Origin: Tetmemena sp. SeJ-2015
Lineage: Eukaryota > Ciliophora > Spirotrichea > Sporadotrichida > Oxytrichidae
NCBI GenBank assembly: GCA_027382625.1
Contig: JAJKFJ010020735.1
Location: 1 to 62,728, forward strand
Reading direction: 5' to 3'
DNA: 62,728 nt
In this document: positions 1 through 12,300 of the stretch, piece by piece
How positions within the stretch are numbered: position 1 is the stretch's first letter
How the letters are laid out: the number at the start of each line of letters is the position of its first letter
Notes under the pieces: model-generated
Databases searched by the model: none
What the model was told of the DNA's origin: nothing
Seen by the model: only the letters and a program-made list of their open reading frames with translations
Made by a program: the position numbers and the translations under genes

Positions 1-86
1 ATAAAAGGGTTTTGGGGGTTTAAATTTAATAGTTAGTTCGTTGGCTGGCTGGTTTATTATATTTAATATCCTTGATCACGGTCACT
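1..86. other. Leader of TBE-like ORF with G4T4-like block
   Basis: Bases 7-17 read gggttttgggg, a telomere-like G/T block of the kind found at TBE ends, followed by AT-rich sequence up to the ATG at 87. It is too short to say whether it is the end of an element lying to the left or a chance match. The left border of element B is not resolved here. Confidence 0.3.
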
Positions 87-1196
87 ATGGCCACCCTCAC
101 ACAAGACAGCCCCAGGTCCTCTCTGCAGGATCGTATCCTCCGAGAAGGTGATTCAAAGCAAGACCCAGCGAGTCCTCAGTCTCAGGATGAAGGCAGCTTG
201 GGCGCCTCCGTCGATTACGCTCAAGTCTTCGAATAGTAGAACCACAGGCTGGCACTGATGAAGTAAGATATGCAATTAGCCAAGCCCCTCTACAGCAAGC
301 CTCCCGGGTATCGCCGCTTCGCCGATCTTCCTACTCGCGAAGCCTCGCTGGTATCTTGCTCCCTCCCCAGCTGCGAGGGCCCTCCAACATAGCTCACATC
401 ACCCACTGTCGAGTCGTACCCGCAGCTCTCCTTCGAGCAGCTCACCCTCCAGCCATTCACGTCTAGACTACTCCTCGATGGCGACTTACACTATCAACGC
501 TTTCTTCAGTACCCCGGCCCCTCATACGATCGCATCACCAAGTTGGGCAAGGTCCCCGACCTGGTAGGGATTGTAAATGCTCACCAAGGAAGCGAGCTCT
601 CCTCTCTTGATTTGGAGCATGGCCTCATGCGAATCTCGGACACCATCGATGATCTGATTGCTCAACAGGTCGGGATGCTCGAGTCCCTGATAGCCTCGGA
701 AGTTCTATCACAGGCCAGGCTGGCACCGCGCAACCTCCTTCTGCCTCACCTCTGCTATGGCGAAATCGAACGCTCCGTGAGACGCCCATAGCTTGCTCAT
801 CTCGTACAGCGACGATGCAGCGTCCTCTGCCACACTAGCCCTGCCATCCATATGCGCCTGGCCCAACTGAACGAGACGAGGAGGAGTATGCTCTTTCTCA
901 AGACATGCCACAGCAGCTTAAATGATCGCCTCAAAGGTAGAGTGAAGGCGGAGTCAAGCAGGCTCAAGCCTTATGTTTACTCAAAGCGCACTCTGAAGAT
1001 GGTGGAGACTGCTTCCTTGCCGAGGCACACCAGCTACTTCTACCCCAGCGAGGCAGAGCTCAAGAAGAAGGCCCGTGAGGCAGAGGTCTCTAATATTGTA
1101 TACGAGCAGCTCATTGATGGCGTGAGGGAGTACCAGGAGTACGTGCACTCCATAGTCGAGCACCAGACTGTCCGGCCTAGCCTAGATGGGCGCAAT
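87..1196 (+). CDS. TBE-associated ORF, cut by insertion of another element
   Basis: With TAA/TAG read as Gln this frame is open for 370 codons from the ATG at 87 to the AAT codon at 1194-1196. There the inverted terminal repeat of element A begins, and only chance residues follow to a stop at 1214. The start fits: an ATG in a GC-rich frame after AT-rich leader. The N-terminal third is S/P/Q-rich; the C-terminal third is basic and helical (lysine/glutamate-rich around 1060-1110). I do not recognise a catalytic motif. By size and by the company of transposon ends and other GC-rich ORFs it is probably one of the accessory proteins of a telomere-bearing element, but that is inference. Past element A the frame would resume at 5205 and stop within a few codons (TGA at 5220-5222), so the insertion may have removed little of the C-terminus. 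Codon use is GC-rich, unlike the host genes. Confidence 0.6.
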
Positions 1197-1265
1197 CAAA
1201 ACCCCATAATATGATAAGAAAGTGAAAATAAGTTGTGTTAATTATTTCTTTAATTTTTTTTTAAT
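1197..1265 (+). repeat. Left inverted terminal repeat of element A
   Basis: This begins with one C4A4-type unit (CAAAACCCC) and then shares roughly 50-60 bases, inverted, with the sequences ending at 5201 and 9306 (common core: AGAAAGTGAAAATAAGTTGTG). Confidence 0.75.
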
Positions 1266-1784
1266 AATTAATAATCATTGCAGTCAAACGCGAAATTCTA
1301 CAAAAATAATATTATCCGCATTTCCTATCTCGTTTCATTTGACTCTAAGGTATTGGATGTATCAACTTATCAGAGTATAAGCAGTTCTCTCAACTCATCA
1401 TCGAAAAATGTTGAGGATGCCGCGCGCCACTATACTCTCGATTTGAAAGGTCTGCTTTGCAGATAAAAAGTTAGGAGTGCAGCTGTTCCTCATGACTTCT
1501 AAGTTCAAGATGTGATCATCATTATTTGATTGATCCTCAAACTCTCCACTAAGCGCACTTCAGTTTGGAGTAGCGCGCGAGGGGGTGAGAATCTTTCATG
1601 ATAATTCCTTATTCAAGATTCCCGTAGACTGTAAGCAAACATCTACGTTGAAATGGCATAACTACAACTGTGAATTGAGTGAAGCGCGTTATAGACTTCA
1701 CATACAAGTCATAAAATAATAATTCTGAATATATTTTGAAGAGCTCAGGTGTGAGAGGGATAGGTGAAGTTTGTATGGTGCTGA

Positions 1785-2186
1785 AGAAGCTGTTTCACAC
1801 ACAACACTTATGAAGAAGAGTTGTAACAAGAAGCACGATAATATGAAGTTTACGAAGAGAAAAGAATATAACACAGTGCGTTACTTTGTCGGAATCACGA
1901 GACTCACGGGCTTAGAAGCTTATGTCTTCATCGCTCAATCAAGCGAGAGCAGTATGTTGCGTTCCTTATAAAGCTGAGAGAGAAGATCACAAACGGTGAG
2001 ATCGTTCTACTCGTTGACAACCTCAGCTTACACAAGAAAAAGGAAGCGAAGAAGGCATACGCTGAGTTGAACATCACTCCTGTTTTTAATGTTCCATATT
2101 CGCCAGAGTTCAACGGCATTGAGTTTACTGCTGGAACTTAGTTAATGGACACTATAAAAGCTGCTGGTCTATCACTTGATGCATGA
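1785..2186 (+). pseudogene. Decayed DD34E (TBE/Tc1-IS630-type) transposase
   Basis: The frame between TGA at 1782-1784 and TGA at 2184-2186, read in ciliate code, carries the C-terminal half of a DDE transposase. It has a hydrophobic strand ending LVDNLSLHK (second catalytic Asp) and, exactly 34 residues on, the Glu of the motif YSPEFNGIE. DD34E spacing is typical of the Tc1/mariner-IS630 group to which TBE transposases belong. The first catalytic Asp region upstream is not readable in one frame, and the ORF stops soon after the Glu, so this is a remnant. Such enzymes cut and join element ends, and in Oxytricha TBE transposases are implicated in germline DNA elimination. The identification from motif and spacing is good; the boundaries are approximate. 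Confidence 0.7.
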
Positions 2187-5090
2187 TAAGCTATCGATAC
2201 AGAGATATTAACTAGTGAGTAGTTTGGTAGAGAGTGAAGAAAGAAGACAAGTTATGTGGAGATAAGGTAGATGTGAATATTAGGAAAAGGTATTTAAGCT
2301 TAACTTATGAAATCTTAAGTTCCTCTTGCTATCTGGGAAAAGGGATTCTTAAGAGGTTCCTTTCTCTCTTCTGTTGGGGCCAGATGGACCTAGTTCCATC
2401 TTCGAACTGCTCCCGACAAATCTATGTGCTTCTTCGTCGCCTTAAGTTCTGTATAGTGTAGACGCTTGCTCACCATTCGATGCTTGTATTTGCTTGCGGT
2501 GCTCATGAATACCTTTGCTCTCTCCTTCATTAAGTAGATCAGGTGCCAGGTTTCTATACACAGTTAAGCTCTAAAACTTCACTAGAGAAGCAGGATACTT
2601 CTGAACTGTCAAATTCGTCTCGCTTGATAACTATTCTTGCTTCTTTGGGTCGTTCTCCTCTACTAAGAATCTCTTCCTGTGTGCATCTTAATGATCTCTT
2701 TGAGTACTCAGTCTGCACGTACAGTGCAAGGACGCCAAAAAAGAACCTTCGTTCTGGCAATTTGTTTGAGAGTTGTTCCTTGTAGGAAGGAAAGAGCAAC
2801 CTCTGGATCTCCCATCGCATAGTCATACTATTAAGTGACTTGAGATCTCAGATAGTTGGGCATCTCACATCATGTTGACTATCGATGTTTGAGGGCTTTC
2901 TTCTATCAGCAAAAATGCTTGAGGAAGAGATTTTTGTTTCATACATTGTGAGGAAACAACTAGATATGTTACTCCATAGCAGAGAGCTTCTTACGTTGGC
3001 TAAGTGAGGTAGCCTGTAGAAGGTCTCATTGCTTCGAACCTGTTGCTCAATCTTTGCCTTCCACTCTTAATCGCTAACATTCAATTTTCACCATTGCTCG
3101 AGTATCGTTTGTTCTATTTGAACAAGTTTATTATTGACTAGATGGACCACGAGGCTCAAGTCTTTTACTATTTTAATAGTGAGATTCTAATAGGATGACA
3201 TGCTGAATAGATAGAGCTAGAGAACTAGGCGAACAGGTGGAAAGTGTGAAGATGGAGCTCCTTTTTATATGTGTGGCTCCATTAAATACTATAATTATAC
3301 TTAAAACTTAATATAGTAGCGATACTAAAGTTGCTGCAACTTAATTAGTAGCAGTTCAATCACATTGCAATGAAATTAGTAGCAGCTATTTATTCCCTTC
3401 GTGACGTCGACATTACTACATGGGTTGCCACACCCGGAATTAGTTAGCACTTACTAACGTGCGTTTGAAGCTTATTCTAGCAAAATTCAAGCAGAATAAA
3501 GAGATATTAATATGGAGCTATCTAATAATAGAACTAAGAAAATTGAGACATCATAACTGACAGATCTTTTGCACTCTGATCGTTTCGTGAGTGCTGCTGC
3601 AACTAGGCAACAGCATTACATATAATAAGTGGCGGCTCTTCATAATCTTAAAATTTGAATTTAAGATGGAAACACCAACCTAGCTAAGGACAAGTACAAC
3701 TTAGCAAACAAGCTAAATCTAATGTTGGAAAGAACCAAGACAAGATGCCTGTTGGACTAAGTGCGAGGAGAGCTCTCTGAACTTGAGCTCGAACAAGAGA
3801 TCTCTGTGCTTTAAATTTTGTCAAGCCAAGAGTTGAGAAATCGGTGGGCGTTTAAACTATGGCACCTGATGCTCCTCTTGTTTGCTTCACAAGAGAATCA
3901 ACTGAGGAGAAGAAATTTTTTGAATATGCGAGTAATGTAAACGACAGTTCTAATATAAAATACGAAGCCTCAAGCGGCACATCAAGGAAGTCACTCAGAC
4001 ACACCTAAGATCTATATGAAGCATTAAAAAGTGGATCGGTCGCTATCCTTGCTCACTTGTGAGCAGACATTCTCATACTCTGCTTTCCTCAAGAAAAACA
4101 TGGAGAAGAAGCACATGGCTGAGTTGTAATTGAGGATAAAGAAACTTTAAAAGATGGTGCCACAAAGAGGACAGCACGATACCTTGACAAGGTTCAAGTA
4201 AAGAGGAAGCAAGAGGAGAAGAAGAGAAGATGAGTTCATGCATATCTAGAAGCTTAGTTGTATGGTGTCAGTAAGTTTCAGCTAGCCAAAGCAAGACTCC
4301 AATGTTGAGAGTTGTAATTTCGGAAGGAGTGGTGTTCAAAGATTACCGTCTACCTTGCTGAATGCGAATCGAAGAGACACAATATACAAGAAGAGTATGC
4401 TTTACAAAATCTTCCTTCTATCCCTTGTAAAGAAGGAAGAAGAGGTCCTTGAGTTGCGAAAGAACTTGACAGTTTGGGAGAACGTAGGACATAAAACTGG
4501 AAGTTACGTTTTCATCTTGCGGTGATTTCTTATCGATCATGATTACATCGCCATTCGCCTTCTAAAGTGGAAATACACTAAGAGACTTTCTCAGCACGAG
4601 GCGAAAAAGTATAGCTGTACTGTCATATTCTCACTGACTCCGTTAGAATGAGTGATTGATTGGGATTGGTGCACAGAGATGCTCAAGCCAGATGAAATCA
4701 TGATAAACTGTTGAAAGTCAGAGCAATGCAAGAATTAAGAGTTGTAAGAAGAGAAACATTGAGGAAGCATCGGTGCAATTGGAACTGCAGCTACTTCCCA
4801 TAGAGACAGACTTGGCTCAACGGTTCAGTGCAGTGGGAGATTTGGTCTATAGTTGCAATCATACTTGAATGCGATATAAAACCAGAGGAATACTACTAGT
4901 GAAAGTGAAGATGAGCATTAATTCGCAACAAGAATTGTAAATAGACAAGTATAGAACTTTGATAAAAGTTAGTAACAAAGTAATAATCAACAACCTATGA
5001 AACCTATAACTTCAATTATTGAGATAGAGGAAGCACTAAGGTATAAATTCAGAGATATATGAGACAGAACGTCAAGGTCCTTCCTAAAGA
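2187..5090. other. Interior of element A without readable genes
   Basis: This is 2.9 kb of moderately AT-rich sequence. Some stretches have purine-rich, coding-like composition (about 3680-3830 and 4080-4250), but every frame is broken by TGA at short intervals. I read it as degenerate transposon coding DNA. Confidence 0.45.
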
Positions 5091-5099
5091 CTAGATGCC

Positions 5100-5201
5100 T
5101 GTTTAGGGTTAAAATTAGCATGATTATAAGTATTAATAAAGAAATTATTATACACAACTTATTTTCAACTCCTATCATATTATGGGGGTTTTGGGTTTTT
5201 C
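5100..5201 (-). repeat. Right inverted terminal repeat of element A
   Basis: The run from about 5085 to 5201 is clearly homologous in direct orientation to 9185-9306 (shared: gcctgttta, agcatgattataa, gtattaataaagaaatta, cacaacttattttca). The last part is the inverse of 1197-1262. The end carries GGGGGTTTTGGG. Confidence 0.75.
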
Positions 5202-6543
5202 AATAGAAGAATGGAAATATGAGATTTAGATGTATTCAGAGTTAAATCGATCATGAATGAGTTATCTAAAGAAATAAGGGAAGGACTCAAGGACTCTCTC
5301 AATCGATGATGCTGGGTCGATCGAGCTGCTTCTTTCAATCGATCAGCAAGTGAGAGACAGTCATAATGGTAAACGCAGGAGCAATTCTGCTGACTATGCT
5401 ACCATTACGCAAGGCTACGAACCGCGCGATATTCTTTGACCTCGGGCGACGGTCTTAGGGGAGTGATCTATGGGACATACTGCAAGCAGCCGAATATTTC
5501 AAGGGTCAATATCTAAGGAGTGGAGTGTGGTTGATACGACCAGGCAATGATGAGAGCTGCAAGCGCTCTAGTAAGTATCAACCTCTCTCTAGACTGTGGA
5601 ACTATTTCTCGCTCGTACACTCTTTGGGTGGCGAGCTACGACATTCTAAAAACAGTAATCGGGTTTGAAGCGCTCCTGTACGTGGTGGACAACCTCGTAA
5701 GCTAATTAGAGGAGACAGCCAAGCCGTCTAGGAACAACAAGTTTATCTACCGCCTCATTGATGGCAGAAGGAGGAGGATGTGCAACGTCCACTTTGACAG
5801 CATGTAGCCAGCACGTAATCCCGAGAAGGTATCGTAGAGACTCTAAGTCATTCGAGATGGGATGGATTGGATTGACTTTGTAACTAGGAGCACGAGGATA
5901 GTTAGGTGCTCCTTGGAGTAAAGCATTTACCACATCTGGAGCAACGCCCTCTACCAGCGCATACTTGCGAGGGATCAAGCCTCAGAGAGCAATTTCAGCT
6001 TAGTGAGAAGGATAGGTATGGATCAAGGCCTTGAGATGATGTGCGCAGTTGTATACGTCGGTAATGATGCTCGACTCTTGGAGGGTTTATAACTTGGGAT
6101 CTGAATATTCAGGCAGGCGCGATGAGCTACTTAAGCTCTTCGTTGGAGACGATGTAAATAATGTACTTCTCACATCTTGCAATTGATGGTACACAACTTG
6201 GGCCCCGCTGCGTTCGGACAGACAATTGAATTGTCAATTCATGGTAATTGACTCACCTGGGCTCTAGTTCGAGACAAGCAAGCACTTCGAATTATCTCTA
6301 TGAGGTATTAGCAAGGGTAATATTCTTGGAGCCCTCCGTATACATAGACGATGAACTTTAACTGTCATGAAACTCGAGAAGAGTACAATGCTGCTTATCA
6401 AAGTAGGCCCCATGAGCTGCTTAATCTGAGGACTGTTCGCACATTATAATCACAACAGCAGCCGAGTGGCACAGCCAGATATGAACTAGCAGCCTACTAT
6501 GGGCAGATAACCCCAATCGGCAGGGAAGGGCGACCTGCTCAGC
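5202..6543. other. Element B interior, no readable gene
   Basis: This is 1.3 kb of mixed composition between the right end of element A and the ORF at 6544. GC-rich patches at 5380-5480 and 5700-5960 look like old transposon coding sequence, but neither strand holds an open frame of useful length once TGA stops are respected. Confidence 0.4.
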
Positions 6544-7122
6544 ATGCGCAGCTCGGGTGACCAGATGAAAAGAGGCAACCTAGACGCGAGTGAGAGAGCA
6601 AGGCTTCACGAGATGCTGGCCGCGGCAGATCAAGACGAGCAGGTGCAAGAGGCCAAGGCTCCACAGAGGAGAGACAGTCATCCGCTCTTGAGAACGAAAA
6701 ATGGCGAGCCGAAGATATTCACGAAGAATGAGCTCGATAAGCTCGCGAAGGAGGTTGAGCCACTGAAGTTGCTTCTCGATGGCAAGCCTCTCAAAGTCGT
6801 TTAGACGAGATTCAATGGCCCGAAGAACTGGCGCAGCATGGCCTTTCAAATAAAGACTTCCAAAGGGGTAGTTGAAGCGTGCTTAGTCTGCCTACTTCTC
6901 GGCTGGAGGGAGAGAGAGTCAGAGGTCCTCGATCAGATAATGAACAAGGACTTCTATCTCTGCTTTGAAGACGAGGAGGCTGGACTGTTCTTGGACTACT
7001 ATAAGCAGTTTAATGGGAGGGATGCTGATGACAAAGAGATTCCGAATTAGAACCAACAGGCCCCCAGTAGTGACCAGAGAAAGCGAGAAGAGAAGTATCT
7101 GGAGAAGCAGAATAACCTTTGA
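6544..7122 (+). CDS. TBE-type ~22-kDa accessory protein
   Basis: With TAG as Gln (at 6802 and 7048) the frame is continuous from the ATG at 6544 to TGA at 7120-7122, giving 192 aa. The N-terminal half is charged and K/E-rich. The middle (from 6838) has a hydrophobic helix containing CLVCLLLGW, then an acidic stretch (FEDEEAGLFLDYY), and the tail is Q/K/E-rich. TBE transposons are known to carry a roughly 22-kDa ORF between the transposase and a larger ORF; size, position inside an element with TBE ends and GC-rich codon use fit, but I cannot confirm the match by sequence. It ends 131 bases before the next ORF on the same strand. Function is unknown. Confidence 0.65.
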
Positions 7123-7253
7123 GGGAATGGATGAATGCGAGAGTGAATATTATATCTAATTAAGCATACTTATATAATTGCATCCTAACGTTTCATATAA
7201 TTATATTCTCAGCCTTCCGGGGTTCTATTATTATTACCTAGTCCAAGTCAGAT

Positions 7254-7559
7254 ATGGATTCCTCAAACAGCAGGACCTCGCTGAGCCAGGTGAGTACTTT
7301 CATCAAGAACAAGCAGGAGCTATATGAAGCCACACAGAGGAATGGCTTCTTCCTTCCAAAGGCCAAGAGTAAGGCGGTGACGGAGGAGTACTTGCTCAAC
7401 GTGATCAGCGGCAAGGTGTGGTGCGCAAAGTGAAGAGATAAGGTTACTGCCTTGTCCTCGACCACCATCACTCGATGCTTCTATCGCGAGCTAAGGAGGT
7501 TCACGCGCGATAAGAAAACCTTTGCAATAGACGAGCAGCATTTGGCAGATAGAGCGTGA
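7254..7559 (+). pseudogene. TBE ORF start with CxxC finger interrupted by TGA
   Basis: The ATG at 7254 opens a frame beginning MDSSNSRTSLSQV that runs 59 codons to a TGA at 7431-7433, then stays open in the same frame to a second TGA at 7557-7559 (101 codons in all). The first TGA falls in VWCAK-stop-RDKV, where a cysteine would complete a CxxC zinc-finger knuckle; TGA differs from TGC/TGT by one base. This may be the start of the larger, zinc-finger-bearing TBE protein. After 7559 GC-rich sequence goes on without a clear frame. I read it as a mutated copy. Confidence 0.5.
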
Positions 7560-8644
7560 CCTTGCGCGCTCTCCACATTCTACAGCCAGCGGACGAATCT
7601 TCACAAGGCTACGAGCCCCCGACAAGGGTGCCAGGCTGGACCGGGGGCTACAAACGTGGAATCTGCCGAGTGGATCCCTCCTCGAGGGCTGCCTCTCCAA
7701 GCTAAGTCTATAATCACACGAGCTCTCCTTCTTGAACCGAGCAAGAGTCATGAACTCCCGCCTCAAGGACCAGAAGCGAAGATTAACGCTGATGGAGTCG
7801 GAGAAAAGGCTATTGGATGGAATCGGCGAAGAAGAATGCACAGCGGTCCGCGCGGGCGGCACTTCACGGGCGTTCGGCCAGGCGAGGTCACGTGCGCATT
7901 GAGAGAGAGCTAGCTAATCCCCACAAATGACTCAGACCAGTTGGCCGCGAGGCTGTGAATGAGTGACGATGTTAGTTAGCGATTTACTTTACCTAGCGTT
8001 AATCTTCATCTGCCGATGAACCTTCTAAGTACAGGACAGAGTCGTCTTGATCCAGAGATGGTTGAAGTCCCACAGAGTACCACGCGCGGCGCCACCCTCT
8101 TCAGACCGCCCAAACCGCTCGAATCGGTTGAGGGTGCAGCTTATGTGGGTAATAGAGCAAGGTCTGCTCGCCGATGAAAGGCCTTAACCTGGCGCCCTTG
8201 TGACACAAAGGTGCCATTACGATGATGCAGTCTTGGTGATGACGAGTTCGAGAAGGCTGTCGCATGAAAGAAATGAATTGGCAAGGTTGTTGCGCCTGGA
8301 ATACACGAGTGCTGGCCAGGCCACGTTGCCAACGATGCCCTGATACTTGTGAGCGGAGCGCTCGATGTTTGGAATGCTCTGCCATGGACGCGTTTGAGCC
8401 CAGGCCTCCTCCAATGTCGCCACTGTGGAAGGCAGGATCTCGATTTCTACAATCTCGGCTGCGTCATCATCTCGATACTCGAAGTGCTCCTGCGTTGTCC
8501 TTGGACTCGCGCTCCTCTGCCGTGGTGAGTAAGTGTATGACTGATCGGTAGTAAACTCGTTGCACGGAAGAGTTGGCCACGTGGCCGGCGCAACGAGAGG
8601 GCCCAATAGTGCTCGTGTAGTAGGAGTTCCGCTCCCGTCAATGC
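7560..8644. other. GC-rich transposon DNA with overlapping open frames
   Basis: Open frames exist on both strands because the sequence is GC-rich. The most coding-like is on the minus strand around 8217-8648 (an acidic stretch DDDAAEIVEIEILP). It is one frame off from the ORF at 8645-9103, so it may be that gene's frameshifted continuation. No motif is recognised. Confidence 0.35.
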
Positions 8645-9103
8645 TCATGTGGCGTCTCGCTTAGATGCTTCGTCTATATCGTCGCTCGATCGCTGAGAGA
8701 ATCTTCCTCTGGCCTTGCAGTTCTACCCTCCTCGACCACTAATAAATATCGTTGCGCGTCCACGCTGTACGATCAATGGCACCGTGCTCGACTTGATTCC
8801 CGTGGCCTTGGCGACTTGGTTGTAGCACATAAGGATCCGATCGACGTTGCTCAAAGTGCCATATCGGAGCAAGATGGCAAGAAGTTGCTGGTCTGTTGAT
8901 AGCGTGACCCTGGTCCTGAGCTTGGGCCGAATAGTTTTCTTGCATCTCTTGATAAGAGGTGCCTCACTCAAGCTCTCCAGGTAAGGGATGAGGTTTTGAT
9001 TCAGAATGTAGTGGAATGGCCTCCGAACCAATGCAGGGTCCAAGTCATCCTGAAGATATTCGTGGAGCTTCCTCTTGCGTTTTCTTGGAACCGTCTCCTC
9101 CAT
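8645..9103 (-). CDS. Element B protein with basic N-terminus and putative helix-turn-helix
   Basis: The ATG at 9103 (minus) opens 152 codons to TGA at 8645-8647, reading one TAG (8723) as Gln. The N-terminus has a basic cluster (PRKRKRK) like a nuclear localisation signal. Residues about 60-115 (TRVTLSTDQQLLAILLRYG, then NQVAKATGIKSSTVPLIV) have the spacing of a helix-turn-helix as in IS630/Tc1-type transposase N-termini. The gene starts about 200 bases inside the right end of element B and reads inward, the usual place for a transposase. However, no DDE core follows in frame, and the minus frame shifts near 8645. It is either a DNA-binding accessory protein or the N-terminal piece of a broken transposase. 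Confidence 0.55.
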
Positions 9104-9189
9104 TTGTAACTTTATAAGTATCGAGACTGAATTAATTCACACTTATGATTACTTACTCAATACTCCTATAAATGAGCTATTAGAAGACT

Positions 9190-9306
9190 TTAGATTGCCT
9201 GTTTAATGTTAAAATTTAGCATGATTATAATAAGTATTAATAAAGAAATTAATTATTCACAACTTATTTTCACTTTCTTTTCATATTATGGCGTTTTGGG
9301 GTTTTG
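9190..9306 (-). repeat. Right terminal repeat of element B
   Basis: This is homologous in direct orientation to the right end of element A (5085-5201) and inverted relative to 1197-1262. It ends GCGTTTTGGGGTTTTG at 9306. The next bases, ATT (9307-9309), already belong to the membrane-protein gene, since the homologous copy at about 20049 shares the sequence from here on. Confidence 0.75.
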
Positions 9307-12300
9307 ATTGGAAGATGGGTGATCAACTAGAAACCTTCTATCATGCCCCAAAGTGCTGCAGCCCCTTAACTATAAAAAATAATTTAATTATACACTCCTG
9401 ATAGGGTATATTAACTCCATTAAACTTACACAAAGATATTGACAGAGGCACTCACTCCAAAGAGAGTAGCCATAGTTAACTTAATTACTTAAGCCACTGC
9501 ATTTTCGACACCCCATTCATTTCCTAATTGAGCTGGTACTGATCTCTTTAGTTTGTAGGTTTCAGGAATCTTGGTTGCAACGTAAGAATCGGTATAAATA
9601 TTTGGCGTCGAGAAAACTATCTGAACTGAATCAAGTTCCTACTGTGAAACTGATGATGTATGTGATCCGAAGTTGATTTTTATAGTAAGAAAATAACCTT
9701 GATAACTTAAAATGTCGTACTTCAAGGGGTATGTATGCTCATTTTGGAGAAGCTGCAAATGAATAAAAAGAGTGAAGTATAAAGATTAGCACTTAGATGG
9801 TATTATTGAGTATGGATGTATAGTTATCATAGATATACATGAACTTATCAAATTATATCGTGCAGATTCCTTGATTAGTAACTCTTATTATCTTAGCAGT
9901 TAGTGAATCTTCAGCCTTCTCTATCTTTTCTTAAAGTGCGTTGGATATTTATTGGTTCTTAGTTATTGGAATCACCGTCAATTTAAAATATATATATAGA
10001 TAGATTTCAGAGAATATTCATTAAAAAGCTTCTTGTCACTATTTTGTGAGACTTTGACTTTGATATCATAAGATCCAGCATCTCCCTGCCCAGGATTTAA
10101 TTCAAAATTAAATGTTTTAATCTCCCTTTCAAGTATTGCATTCTGATACATTAAGTTCCTTTCAAGTTATCATTATAGAATGAAATAAAAAAATGAGTAT
10201 AAATGTAATATTTAATTAAAAATCGGTGATTGATAAAATAATAAAGGAGAGTTGCAACTTATGTCAGTTGAAACTATATATTCACCCTATCTGCATATTT
10301 TTCGATATCTAATAAAAATTAATAGAATTTCTTCTTTAATCATCTTCCAGACTCTCACAGTGAAGAAAGTCTCACGCATTAATCTTATACTTTTCATTCA
10401 AAACTTGTTCGCTTATAAGCTTTTATCTTAGCGCTCCCCCACAAAAGTTGCAAGGATAAAAAGTTCTTAGAATTTTATGCTGAATCGAATGGTGTAATAA
10501 TTATTCAAATTGGACACACTTCAACTGTCACTGATTTATTCCATTTTAATTTAATAACTAATTTAATTATCTTTTTAATTTATATCTCAGCTATAATATG
10601 ATATACTTCTATAGTGTAAGCGTTATGCTCCTTATCTTGAACCTGCGGTAACTGATATGAAAGTGCAAAGGTGCACATTATATAATTAAATGAACATAGT
10701 TGACTAGTCTTTCAGGTCAGAGACAAATTGAGGTGCTGTATTTTTGCTTGATGAAGAAATGATTTTGACTTTGAATCCAGTTTTATATGCACTTAATTTG
10801 GTGATGAGGTATTAGTAATTTGAAAATTCAAGGGGTAGCTGTCTGAGCAACATATATTTAATCTGATAAGCAACTTCTTGGTAGCAGTTGCTTTCTGGAC
10901 TAGCTGAAGAAATAGTGCAGATATATTTATAGCATCCAATAATAACATCTAATATATATTAAGATAAATGGAGAGGTCATGTTGAAAAGAGTATTACTCT
11001 GAGCGCTTGAAATAGTGAATGTTGGTGTTTACTATGTGCATGCAGGGTAGAAAGCTGCAAATATTTTTTAATTTAATAAATAGCTGAGTATATATTCGTT
11101 TGCTTTTAAGTCAAATCGTTTATTCCGTCTTTTCCAATCCATAGTGTCGTAGCAGTGACTGCGGATTAGTAAATCACAGAATCTTAGATAACTTAAATAC
11201 AAATAAAATAAATTTAAAATTCATAGGACAAAACTAATTAAAATTATTTTTTAATGAGTATTTTAATAACAGAAGAAGCAATAACCGCGTTGAGGGAAAA
11301 ATAAATATTTAGAATTGAATACAGCACCTGTAATTGGAGCAAGCGGAATAGTCTGTATCTACTATTAATTTAATTTAAGCATTTAAAGTTAATGGTTAAT
11401 TTTCCTTGAAGATAATAAGCATTATTTATTAACAATTTTAATCACTTATTTTTAATAAAACTTAAAAAAATTTAATAATCTATTTATAAACCATTTAAAG
11501 AATAGATACACTAAAACTCGTCCTATCCCTGATAAAAATTAATTGCAAAATAAATTTAAAGATAATTTATTTAATTAACAGAAGATATTCATTACAAAAA
11601 TTTAAATGAAATATTCAACTTAACTTAGAATACATTTTAATTAACAGCTCAATTTAATTATAATTTATTCTCTTTTTCTTATATTTTAAAAACTTTGTAT
11701 TAAACAAATAGTTTTGTATTGTGAAGGGCGATTAATTTAATTATTTATGCCTAAATTTAAAGTAAATTTGACAAAAGAAGAATATTTAAAAAATAATGAT
11801 AGTTGATTATAGCACAATCATGGCCATTAGAATCATCGAATCCAACTAAGAAGTTTTTCCTTATGTTTGGTGATACCCTCTTTGGTCTCCCGAATTGATA
11901 GCTCAAATTAATAAATTACCAATGATGAATTTTATATTTTAAAATTAAAATAATCCCATATATTATAAAAAAATAAATTTTTTTTTAAATGGATTAATTT
12001 GTAATTCATAATAATCAAGTTAACAATGATTAAAATTAATGAGAGAATCTATTAATTTCATATTTCTATTATAAAAATTCAATTTTATTAATGAATTGAA
12101 TGCCATTTAGTTTATTAAAGTTCTTCATTCTATAAAAATTATGCCATGAATTTTAATAAAGTAAATTGATTTGCTTTAAAATATTAAATAAAATCACTGA
12201 TATCAATTTCAACTAAAAAAATTTTCTTCATACATCTAATTCAATAATAATTTAAATGGGCTGGAACCTAGTTTAAATTTTAGAGAATTTAGAAGGTAAC

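Larger units (their letters stand above)
1197..5201. mobile_element. TBE-like element A, complete, inserted in element B
   Basis: The left end (1197) starts CAAAACCCC and continues ATAATATGATAAGAAAG. The right end (5172-5201) is the inverted counterpart with a fuller G/T block (TATGGGGGTTTTGGG). The span is 4,005 bp, close to the roughly 4.1 kb known for TBE transposons. AAT stands immediately left (1194-1196) and at 5202-5204 on the right, fitting the ANT 3-bp target duplication of TBEs. Inside, only one transposase fragment (1785-2186) is readable; the rest is AT-rich and full of TGA stops, so this copy looks decayed. Confidence 0.75.
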
